The notes beneath the pieces were generated by a model. It was not told the origin of the DNA. It did not search any database and saw nothing but the letters and a program-made list of their open reading frames with translations. Of a stretch of 11,873 nt of DNA, positions 1-6,940 are shown piece by piece; position 1 is the stretch's first letter, and every line of letters starts with the position of its first letter. This stretch comes from Methanobacteriota archaeon. Its GTDB lineage: Archaea; Thermoplasmatota; Poseidoniia; Poseidoniales; Poseidoniaceae. Location: contig PBSP01000009.1 in NCBI GenBank assembly GCA_002726845.1, forward strand, positions 5,469 through 17,341. Reading direction: 5' to 3'. The translations under genes and the position numbers were made by a program.

Positions 1-1850
1 GAATTCATTGAAACCCCTGGGCCTGCTCCGATGCAGGCACCGCATCCGGGATCGATGAGCTTCACACCAACATCAAGGAAAAGCTGGTGCCAGCCTTTGG
101 AAACAGCCATGTCTTTGACAATTCCAGAACCGTATTGGATGTAGAATTCAACACCCTCTTTGACCGACAAACCCTGCTCTTTCGCAGCTTGACAAACCAG
201 TGCATAATAGGCCATATCATCGGCTTTACCAGCCGTACAAGAGCCTCCGTATGCAATATCGATTGAAACGTCGCCAATATCATCGATGTAAGCACCGTTC
301 GTGGGGTCACTGGGAACGCCCTCGTCAGGATTGCCCGGGTGTGCAACCATTGGACGAATGGATGAGAGGTCAATTTGATGGATTCCTCCATCGTAATGTG
401 CTCCCTTGTCCGGTAGAATTGCTCGGCTACGTTGTTCATCCATGTCAAGGTGAGGCATCTGTTTTTCCATCCAATCGTACAACACATCATCTGCTTCACA
501 AATTCCAGTTCTTGCCGAGCATTCTGTTGCCATGTTGCAAAGTGTTGCGCGCTCATCCGCAGACAGAGATTTCAGCCCAGGTCCGCCAAATTCCATTGAA
601 CGATTGAGCGTTAATTCTTTTCTCGCATGATCTGCAAGGATGTACAAAATAACGTCTTTGGCAGTACAACCTTCGCTGAGAGTTCCAGTGAGTTCGAAAC
701 GAATCGACTCTGGAACCTTTACAAATGTAAATCCAGCAGAAACCAGATTGGCGTACTCTGTCGCCCCAACACCCCAAGTCAAGGCATTCGATGCACCGCC
801 CATGCACGTATGGGAATCAGTGGCTTGAATAAAATCCGATATTTCGATAAATTCCTCACGAGCGACTTGGTGGCAAATCCCTGGGGAAATGCCGTCCACA
901 GCCGAGTAATCTCGAACCCCAGTGTGGGCTTGAAATGCATTTTGTAGATGCCGCAATGTTTCGACCTTATCCATAAACGGCACGAACTTTGGATTGTGAT
1001 GTGCATAGAGAAGGTGATCTTCAAAGACGCCGAATTTCTTCGGGTTGGTCAATTTGTAGTCCTCTCCGTATGTTTCTTGAAGAAAGGTGTGGACCTGAGC
1101 AGTTGTGAACTCATGTGAATATCCTCCCTGAACTTGTGCGATAACGGGGTCATCAGGTTTGACACAGACGCCATCTGGCTGTCCAACAAGATTTCGAGCG
1201 ATTATTTTCTCAGCCATCGTCATCGGGCGTTGTTCCATAGGCAACTCAGGGAGTTTAATGTCGCCAGCTTTCAATCGCTTTGAGAATTCAAACAATCCCC
1301 CTGATTCGAGAATAAGGGCTGTTACTTCATCGTATTGCGAGGTAAATTCATCCAGTTCCAAGGTTTCCCCATTCTGCAAGCGTTTGAGCATTTCATGGTC
1401 ACCCATTAATTGACCAAGATTGATGTTGTTGCGTTCATGGATTGGAGCAAATGATGCTGCAATGACAATTCGGATACCAGCCCAGCGCTCACACTGCGCA
1501 GCAGTTTCTCGACTTGATCCGGTGCCCTTTCGTTGACCTGAAACAATCACTTCAAAATTACCGTCGATGAGGGCATTCTCACTGAAGACACGAAGGCCGT
1601 TATGCAACAATCCAGCGTATGCATTTTTAGCGATCATTGCGGGCTCATGATCGAAACAAACCCACGCAGGCGTCATTACATCGGTATTGATGTCGTCTAA
1701 GAGGTCCTCAACCTCCAAATCTTCCATTCTCAAGTCAAGACCTTCGTACAATTGTTGTCGTATCAAATCAAGGTCTTTCGTGAGGAACAAAATGCGCTTA
1801 CCGGGTGTCAGCGAAACTGAATTCGGCCCCCCTTGCATCCGCAACCCCAT
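1..1850 (-). CDS. Aconitase / 3-isopropylmalate dehydratase family protein, swivel domain first (3'-truncated by window edge)
   Basis: The reading frame is open for 616 codons from ATG at 1850 to the left edge, so the C-terminus is missing. Aconitase-family enzymes interconvert hydroxy-acid isomers by dehydration and rehydration with a [4Fe-4S] cluster. The three expected cluster cysteines are visible: C538 in GGSCTAGK, and C603 and C606 in DPGCGACIGAGPG. Other family motifs are ATDSHTC (residues 343-349), a glycine-rich stretch near 351-363 and VPESIRFELTG (379-389). Residues about 85-150 form a LeuD-like swivel domain with KGTGSSRE (108-115) and VIAASFAPIHERNNINLG, placed before the LeuC-like catalytic part, which begins near MTMAEKIIAR (210-219). 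That order recalls AcnB, but no long HEAT-like N-terminal domain is present. Typical LeuC proteins end roughly 50-70 residues past the last cysteine, suggesting about 680 residues in total. The start could also be ATG at 1838; neither has a clear Shine-Dalgarno. The family call is secure; citrate, isopropylmalate or another substrate cannot be settled from the sequence. Confidence 0.93.
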   Translation of the reverse strand, partial: MGLRMQGGPNSVSLTPGKRILFLTKDLDLIRQQLYEGLDLRMEDLEVEDLLDDINTDVMTPAWVCFDHEPAMIAKNAYAGLLHNGLRVFSENALIDGNFEVIVSGQRKGTGSSRETAAQCERWAGIRIVIAASFAPIHERNNINLGQLMGDHEMLKRLQNGETLELDEFTSQYDEVTALILESGGLFEFSKRLKAGDIKLPELPMEQRPMTMAEKIIARNLVGQPDGVCVKPDDPVIAQVQGGYSHEFTTAQVHTFLQETYGEDYKLTNPKKFGVFEDHLLYAHHNPKFVPFMDKVETLRHLQNAFQAHTGVRDYSAVDGISPGICHQVAREEFIEISDFIQATDSHTCMGGASNALTWGVGATEYANLVSAGFTFVKVPESIRFELTGTLSEGCTAKDVILYILADHARKELTLNRSMEFGGPGLKSLSADERATLCNMATECSARTGICEADDVLYDWMEKQMPHLDMDEQRSRAILPDKGAHYDGGIHQIDLSSIRPMVAHPGNPDEGVPSDPTNGAYIDDIGDVSIDIAYGGSCTAGKADDMAYYALVCQAAKEQGLSVKEGVEFYIQYGSGIVKDMAVSKGWHQLFLDVGVKLIDPGCGACIGAGPGVSMN

Positions 1851-1988
1851 TCTACTCAGGGGCCCTTGTGGTTTAACCAATTCGCTACCGACGCCTCATT
1901 GTCCAAAGGACCATATTGGAATAAGGTTTAAAAACACCTTGCCAATCGTTGAAATATCTATTTCTCAATGTTCTTGAGGTGATATGTT
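1851..1988. promoter_or_regulatory. Divergent intergenic region with TATA-like element between the aconitase-family gene and tfb
   Basis: This 138-base spacer separates two divergent genes. The AT-rich element TTTAAAAA at 1927-1934 sits about 25-30 bases before a plausible tfb transcript start near 1955-1960. Read on the minus strand it is TTTTTAAA, which could serve the dehydratase gene with a start near 1905 and a leader of about 55 bases. No other equally good TATA-like stretch is seen in the spacer. Use in either direction is inferred. Confidence 0.5.
1976..1983 (+). promoter_or_regulatory. Shine-Dalgarno of tfb
   Basis: GAGGTGAT lies 5 bases before ATG 1989 and closely matches the anti-Shine-Dalgarno of 16S rRNA. 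It supports 1989 over the out-of-frame ATG at 1984, and implies a leadered transcript. Confidence 0.75.
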
Positions 1989-2915
1989 ATGGATGATCAG
2001 CAAGTTGAAGATATTGTAAAATGCCCTGAATGTGGTGGACGAAGCCTAACGCGAGACGAAACCCGAGGAGAAGTCACATGTGATGATTGTGGACTTGTGT
2101 TGGAAGACAACGTTATCGATCAAGGTGCCGAATGGCGTGTGTTCTCACCAGAACAAGGCGATCAGAGGGCGCGAACCGGGGCACCTATGACCGTTATGCT
2201 TCATGACAAAGGGCTGTCAACCGATATTGACTGGCAGAACAAGGATTATTCTGGAAAAACCATCAATTCACGCTATCGATCACAATTTTATCGAATGCGG
2301 AAGTGGCAAAAACGAAGCCGGGTAAGCAACGCAACCGAACGCAATCTTGCAATGGCTCTTGCTGAACTCGATCGAATGGCAAGCCGTCTTGAACTCCCTA
2401 AGACCGTCCGAGAAGCTGCAGCTGTGAATTACAAAAAAGCAGTCGACAAGCGACTTATTCGCGGCCGGTCGATTGAAGGCGTTGCGGCAGCATCGCTCTA
2501 TGCTGCATGTCGTCAGTGCGGCGTACCTCGAACACTTGATGAAATCGGACAAGCCTCAAGGACTGGGCGAAAAGAAATCGGGAGAACTTACCGTTTCATG
2601 GTTCGAGAATTGAAAATGAAAATCATGCCAACCGGGCCAGAGGACTACATTTCTCGTTTCTGTTCCGGTCTCGGATTGGATTCAGAAGTCGAAGCAAAAG
2701 CATACGAATTAATCAAAGCAGCACAAGAAAAGGAACTCACCAGCGGGCGTGGGCCAACTGGAATTGCGGCATCAATCATTTACATCGCGTCAGTCCTCTG
2801 TGGAAAACGCCGAACGCAACGTGAAGTCGCAGAAGTCGCTGGTGTAACCGAAGTTACGATTCGTAATCGTTACAAGGAATTGATTCAAAACCTCAACATT
2901 GAACTGGATATTTGA
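1989..2915 (+). CDS. tfb: Transcription initiation factor B (TFB, archaeal TFIIB homologue)
   Basis: TFB recruits RNA polymerase to the TBP-bound promoter and helps open the DNA and choose the start site. The 308-residue protein has the normal family length and every expected part. An N-terminal zinc ribbon uses C12, C15, C31 and C34. The B-reader/linker region (about 45-82) carries the conserved stretches GAEWRVF and HDKGLSTDIDW. Two cyclin-like repeats follow, about 113-205 (with LIRGRSIEGVAAASLYAACR and RKEIGRTYRF) and 211-303 (with LTSGRGPTGIAAS and RTQREVAEVAGVTEVTIRNR), the latter holding the helix-turn-helix that contacts the BRE. No key residue looks lost. A strong Shine-Dalgarno fixes the start. 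The HEAT-like gene begins 17 bases after the stop and is probably cotranscribed. Many archaea have several TFBs; whether this is the main one cannot be judged here. Confidence 0.98.
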   Translation: MDDQQVEDIVKCPECGGRSLTRDETRGEVTCDDCGLVLEDNVIDQGAEWRVFSPEQGDQRARTGAPMTVMLHDKGLSTDIDWQNKDYSGKTINSRYRSQFYRMRKWQKRSRVSNATERNLAMALAELDRMASRLELPKTVREAAAVNYKKAVDKRLIRGRSIEGVAAASLYAACRQCGVPRTLDEIGQASRTGRKEIGRTYRFMVRELKMKIMPTGPEDYISRFCSGLGLDSEVEAKAYELIKAAQEKELTSGRGPTGIAASIIYIASVLCGKRRTQREVAEVAGVTEVTIRNRYKELIQNLNIELDI

Positions 2916-2932
2916 GGAATTGAGGGTTCTTC

Positions 2933-4411
2933 ATGAGTAAGAGCCGGGATGCTATCGCGAAAGCAACCTTCGAACTTGTGGCTGTTGAATTGGTTCAGGC
3001 ACTGGAAGTAGGGACCAAGGTCTGGCCTCTTCCACACCCTCCGCTGACCGACCCAGAGTTCCCTGTTCGAACGCCTGAGCGTGATCAAGAACTGATTGCA
3101 AAAGGGTTGTCAATGCTTCATTCCGATGTGGGGATGTTCGATCGCCACTTGTCTTCCATCGTTGATTTCATCGTACCTCACCGCATGAATTTGGTCGACG
3201 ATGCGTTTGAAGTCCATCAAAAATGGCTGGAGCGCCGTACAGGCGATGTCGCCAAGCGCCTGCTGTTCTGTATAGCGACAGATTGGCTTGCACAAGCCTT
3301 TGACCCCGATGCGCCGAATACGGATCGCTGGTGGCTGGCGATTGCGTTAATCAATGGACTTTCAGTAGAACCCTATGGCCAGCCCGTGCATCAAGGGTAT
3401 CATCTCGTAGAGTCAATTGCTTTGGCTCAACGGCCAGGAACCTGGCACACAGAGCCAGCGGATGGGCCTCAGAATATGGGTTGGAACCCAAATGCAGTGA
3501 TTCCTCGGACCACTACTGCGATTGCTCACGAATCCGGTACAGAAGCAGCGATGTGGTTGTTCAACTGCTTGGAAAACGACACTCTGGAACGACGATTGTT
3601 GTTGATGGAATGGGTAAAACTTCTTTTCGAGCGTTCGTTTTTAATCGAGCCGCTTGAACTTGTTGCTGTTTTGAAACGACTTTCCCAAGATGACAACGAA
3701 GACGTTGCCGTGAAAGTTATACCGTGTCTTCCCCGTCTTTTTGAATACAATCAAACCCAAGGCCTTGAAATCACAGAAATTCTGCACGCTCGGGAGGAAT
3801 TAAGCGTTCGTCGTGGAATGGCCGATGCACTTCCAGCGATTTTCCGTCATACGGGCTGGCACGCAGTGCCCTTTTTGGAGTCAATGCTGAAGGATGATGA
3901 TGAAAGTGTACTCGCTGCAGCATCCGCTTCGGTTGGCCACCTGAAATCTCTTGATGAGGATCTCTGGGTGAAACATCTGGCTTCACTCATGAGGCATGAC
4001 GTTCCTATTGTTCGGAGGAACATTGTGCTCAATTTACGTGATTACGTTGAGGCATTCCCCGAGGATTCCCTGCAAATCATTCCCGCACTGTGGAACGATG
4101 GAGACGAAGTGGTTCAAGCCCGCCTTCGTGAGTTGTTGATGCGTATGGACGAAATCCATCCAGACCAATTTTCCAAACACCTTCCCTTATTGAAACCCGA
4201 ACGCCTTGAGGCACTATGGATGACGATGGATGCCAGAAGAGCTGAAAGAAGCCAATTGTGGAAGGATTGGCTATCGGGACAGGGGCCCCTTCCCAACCCG
4301 GTCGAGTTCATCAAGGAAATTCACCGCAGCAGTGGAACAGTACCTGAGCAACTCCCAAATCTTGAAGATGCCTTGAATACGTTGGACAGTTCCGGGGATG
4401 GCGACCAATGA
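2933..4411 (+). CDS. HEAT-like repeat protein of unknown function
   Basis: This is a 492-residue soluble protein with no signal peptide or membrane segment. I do not recognise a named family. The C-terminal half, about residues 238-412, reads as tandem helical pairs of HEAT type: units near 240-272, 279-308, 310-340, 345-375 and 382-410, with acidic turns (DDNEDVA, DDDESV, NDGDEVV) and repeated P/D-V-x-x-A-x-x-L patterns. The N-terminal part (1-235) is also helix-rich, with Trp- and Pro-containing stretches and no recognisable catalytic motif; the last 40 residues are polar and acidic. HEAT-like solenoids usually bind other proteins, so a scaffold or adaptor role is an inference. GAGGG at 2922-2926, 6 bases before ATG, supports the start. 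It follows tfb by 17 bases and runs close to the surface-protein gene, so one transcript is likely. Confidence 0.8.
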   Translation: MSKSRDAIAKATFELVAVELVQALEVGTKVWPLPHPPLTDPEFPVRTPERDQELIAKGLSMLHSDVGMFDRHLSSIVDFIVPHRMNLVDDAFEVHQKWLERRTGDVAKRLLFCIATDWLAQAFDPDAPNTDRWWLAIALINGLSVEPYGQPVHQGYHLVESIALAQRPGTWHTEPADGPQNMGWNPNAVIPRTTTAIAHESGTEAAMWLFNCLENDTLERRLLLMEWVKLLFERSFLIEPLELVAVLKRLSQDDNEDVAVKVIPCLPRLFEYNQTQGLEITEILHAREELSVRRGMADALPAIFRHTGWHAVPFLESMLKDDDESVLAAASASVGHLKSLDEDLWVKHLASLMRHDVPIVRRNIVLNLRDYVEAFPEDSLQIIPALWNDGDEVVQARLRELLMRMDEIHPDQFSKHLPLLKPERLEALWMTMDARRAERSQLWKDWLSGQGPLPNPVEFIKEIHRSSGTVPEQLPNLEDALNTLDSSGDGDQ

Positions 4412-4442
4412 CTTGTTTTGTCAAAAATGCGACACGCTGATA

Positions 4443-6476
4443 ATGGATGCAGCCTTGTTAAGGAGCATGAGGGGTCAAACGATAGGTATCGTCTTTCTCC
4501 TTCTGTTGGCAATGCCTCTGCAAAACATAGCAGCACAAGAAGACGATTCAACGCTTGAAGCGCGAGAAGCTCAGGCTGAATTTTTACCCGATATGGAGAC
4601 AACAGTTCTGCGATGGCGCAACATTGCAACCTCAGACGTATTGTTACTCGATCAATTAAAAATGGCAACCTACGAAGTTCACCGTTCCGAAAGCGGGCGT
4701 TTCTATTCAAATTCAATTACCCCTGAAACCATCATTGCGGAGGATATACCTGCATGCTACATGAATGATTTGAATGAGGTTTGTTCGGGGAAGTACCATT
4801 CGCTGTATTATGAACCTGAGCCTGGGACGCAAAGCAGCGTATCTTACGCCGTTGTAACGGTTCTTCGAGATGGAACCCGAACCGAAGCTGTGACCATCGG
4901 GATGTCCCAAACACCGATGGGACATTTGGAAATTGTAGCTGAATCGGTAGCACCTGAACAATTTACAGCATCATACGATGTCGTCAATCAGTCAACGGTG
5001 TTTTCTTGGCGACCTTCTTGTCCAGGAACGAACTTCTTCCATGCCCTTTACGAACACAGTGTTCCAGCAACAAAATCAACATGGGATAGCATGGACGTAA
5101 CTCTGGTGACGAATTTCATCCCTGCCAGCGCCTCAACTTACAGTATTGACTGGACAAATCAATCGATTGACAGATCGGTGTATTACACGCTCACCTGTTT
5201 TTATCCACCGTATTGCGAGGGAGATGTGTGTTATCAAGCAAGGGAAGACACCCGACTTCATAGTGGAAACACGCTTGCAATATCCTTGCAGGAAGACAAT
5301 CAAGCACCTCGCTATGGAGGTTCATTATCTGCACAATTCAATCCTGATGAGGATCAAACGGTGCTGCAATGGAGTGAAGTTACCCAACCAGACATTTCGA
5401 AAATTCGGGTTTATCACGCACCCAAACCGATTGTCTCATTGGAACAGAGTGGAATACAAGTCCTTGCAGAATTGGAGCCAACAAGCGTTGAATTCATTCA
5501 CCATCTTCCTTCGGACTGGATGCTAACCTCATACTATGCAATCGGTCTAATCGATACCAATGGCAACATCCAAGTCGATCAATTTGATGTTTCAGGAAAA
5601 GTAGGTCCGATTATCGAGCGTAATTTACCCATATCGATTGCATCGTTTGCAATTCAGCAACAAAATTCCACATTGCATTTCCAATGGGAACTCGATCCTC
5701 AATTTTTGGGCGGAGAGGCGGTATTGTGGACCTCTTCATCACCGAATCCTGACATGACGCCTTCCTGGGAACCGATAACGCGCCTTAATCCGAACATGCT
5801 TGAGCATCACATAACATTCTACACACTTGAACAAGGGTGGTATGCATTAACGCTTGAAGGCACATGGGGGTCTTCGCCAAGCACACATACCGACGACCGG
5901 ATTTATCTAGGAAGTAACGCTGTTTTGTTTACGCCTTCAAGTGAAGAAGCTGTTTCTGAAGCGACGGACGATTCAAAGTCCACTGAAGTATTTGACATAC
6001 CAGACTTTGAGTTGATGCTCGACGATCAAAATCTCACATTATCGAACGGAGATTGGGTCACCCTTGAATCAACAACAAATGGAAGTTTCACACTGCAGTT
6101 TACGCACTCTCAAGAAAACTCGACGATTCGATGGACGGATGCATTAAATTCCAATCCATTCTGGTCTTCTGCCTCAAAAGTGGGAAATGAATTTTCTCTT
6201 ACTGTAGAAGAGCCGACCAATCTTATTCATATTGAATCAACGAATGTAAATGATGAGATTCATATTGTCCGTATTGGTATCGACTGGCCCGATGAGCAAA
6301 CCAACGAGCAGCAAACGCCCGACACCATCGAACCAGTGGACGAAAAACACGTTGCAGTTGATGACTCTGTATCGTTTCCACTCGTTGCAGTAATCGCAAT
6401 AATCAGTGGCTATATTTTGATTATTTTTACTCGAAAGTCTGGACAATTGGAGCACGCTTTTTTTGAGGAGGAGTGA
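4443..6476 (+). CDS. Secreted, C-terminally anchored surface protein with FN3-like beta-sandwich repeats
   Basis: The open frame extends back to ATG 4398, overlapping the HEAT-like gene by 14 bases. I prefer ATG 4443 (or 4467) because the segment from there is a good Sec signal peptide: an Arg-containing start, the hydrophobic core IGIVFLLLLAMPL and a small-residue site NIAA before QEDD. An AAGGAG at 4460-4465 is only one base from ATG 4467, too close to be decisive. In numbering from 4398, the ectodomain spans about 48-655 and shows five spaced S/T-x-x-x-W strands (TVLRW, TVFSW, TVLQW, LHFQW, TIRW; Trp 73, 204, 325, 430, 579), as in fibronectin-III-like sandwiches. Six ectodomain cysteines and six N-X-S/T sequons (N197, N254, N423, N545, N561, N574) fit an extracellular, glycosylated protein. 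A transmembrane helix lies at about 659-677, followed by a short cytoplasmic tail ending in acidic residues. No enzyme motif is visible; adhesion or envelope structure is a guess. Confidence 0.85.
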   Translation: MDAALLRSMRGQTIGIVFLLLLAMPLQNIAAQEDDSTLEAREAQAEFLPDMETTVLRWRNIATSDVLLLDQLKMATYEVHRSESGRFYSNSITPETIIAEDIPACYMNDLNEVCSGKYHSLYYEPEPGTQSSVSYAVVTVLRDGTRTEAVTIGMSQTPMGHLEIVAESVAPEQFTASYDVVNQSTVFSWRPSCPGTNFFHALYEHSVPATKSTWDSMDVTLVTNFIPASASTYSIDWTNQSIDRSVYYTLTCFYPPYCEGDVCYQAREDTRLHSGNTLAISLQEDNQAPRYGGSLSAQFNPDEDQTVLQWSEVTQPDISKIRVYHAPKPIVSLEQSGIQVLAELEPTSVEFIHHLPSDWMLTSYYAIGLIDTNGNIQVDQFDVSGKVGPIIERNLPISIASFAIQQQNSTLHFQWELDPQFLGGEAVLWTSSSPNPDMTPSWEPITRLNPNMLEHHITFYTLEQGWYALTLEGTWGSSPSTHTDDRIYLGSNAVLFTPSSEEAVSEATDDSKSTEVFDIPDFELMLDDQNLTLSNGDWVTLESTTNGSFTLQFTHSQENSTIRWTDALNSNPFWSSASKVGNEFSLTVEEPTNLIHIESTNVNDEIHIVRIGIDWPDEQTNEQQTPDTIEPVDEKHVAVDDSVSFPLVAVIAIISGYILIIFTRKSGQLEHAFFEEE

Positions 6477-6477
6477 C

Positions 6478-6888
6478 TTATTCCTCTTCACGAAGCGGCC
6501 CGCGTGTGATCAGAAAAGCGTAGAATCCCGTATAGGTGACAAGTAAACCAATAAGCATGAGAATGATTCCAGAAGGCTCTGGTAGATGTTCCCGCATAGG
6601 TGTGTTTCCAGAAAGCCAAGATAAAGCAAGGATGATGAAACCAATTCCGGCAACCTTCGCCCAAGTCGTTTGTGGTTGCTTCCATTTTTTGATTGTGGGC
6701 ACAACACCAAATTCAGCAAATGTAAATTCGAACCAACTGAGATAGAGTAGACACAATCCAGTGAGGCCAAAAACACCTTTGGTGAACGAGACATCATCCC
6801 ACGGCCCAGGGGGAAGGAAATCCAAAAAGGCGAATGAAAAAAAGATGAGTCCAGTCGCCAGCAAAACCTCCTTTCGCTTCGACTGCAT
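6478..6888 (-). CDS. Small four-helix integral membrane protein, unknown function
   Basis: The 136-residue protein has four hydrophobic helices at about 7-25, 36-57, 77-94 and 106-127, joined by short loops (FLPPGPWDD, KKWKQPQ, GNTPMREHLPEP), with an acidic end REEE. Lys/Arg just before helix 1 and between helices 2 and 3 suggests both termini are cytoplasmic. No catalytic or transport signature is recognised. The frame extends further upstream to 6993, but that would run into the divergent galU-like gene; ATG 6888 puts the start directly before the first helix, leaving a 52-base spacer. ATG 6942 is an alternative that would overlap the galU start. There is no clear Shine-Dalgarno at 6888. 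Its stop is one base from the stop of the convergent surface-protein gene. Confidence 0.75.
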   Translation of the reverse strand: MQSKRKEVLLATGLIFFSFAFLDFLPPGPWDDVSFTKGVFGLTGLCLLYLSWFEFTFAEFGVVPTIKKWKQPQTTWAKVAGIGFIILALSWLSGNTPMREHLPEPSGIILMLIGLLVTYTGFYAFLITRGPLREEE

Positions 6889-6930
6889 TGAACCATCGAA
6901 GAGGAGTACGCTTGATAGCCTGTCGCTTAC

Positions 6931-6935
6931 GAGGA
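6931..6935 (+). promoter_or_regulatory. Shine-Dalgarno of the galU-like gene, deciding its start
   Basis: GAGGA lies 5 bases before ATG 6941, directly ahead of the conserved nucleotide-binding segment. It argues against the 60-codon upstream extension of the frame to 6761. Confidence 0.65.
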
Positions 6936-6940
6936 CCTTC

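Noticed and set aside
1..6. GAATTC at the exact left edge, suggesting a cloning junction
   Set aside because: The aconitase-family frame reads straight into it with family-like residues, and the same six bases occur elsewhere in the window, for example at 145-150, so chance is enough.
62..556. Minus-strand reading frame of 164 codons
   Set aside because: It lies in another frame of the aconitase-family gene, whose own frame carries the iron-sulfur cysteine motifs across the same bases.
4398..4442. Zinc-ribbon-like CxxC (FCQKC) at the head of the surface-protein frame
   Set aside because: It has only one CxxC, overlaps the end of the HEAT-like gene, and precedes a proper signal peptide, so it is probably outside the real start.
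6761..6940. 60-codon N-terminal extension of the galU-like frame
   Set aside because: The extension is polar and unlike the family, overlaps the membrane-protein gene, and a Shine-Dalgarno plus the conserved nucleotide-binding start support ATG 6941.
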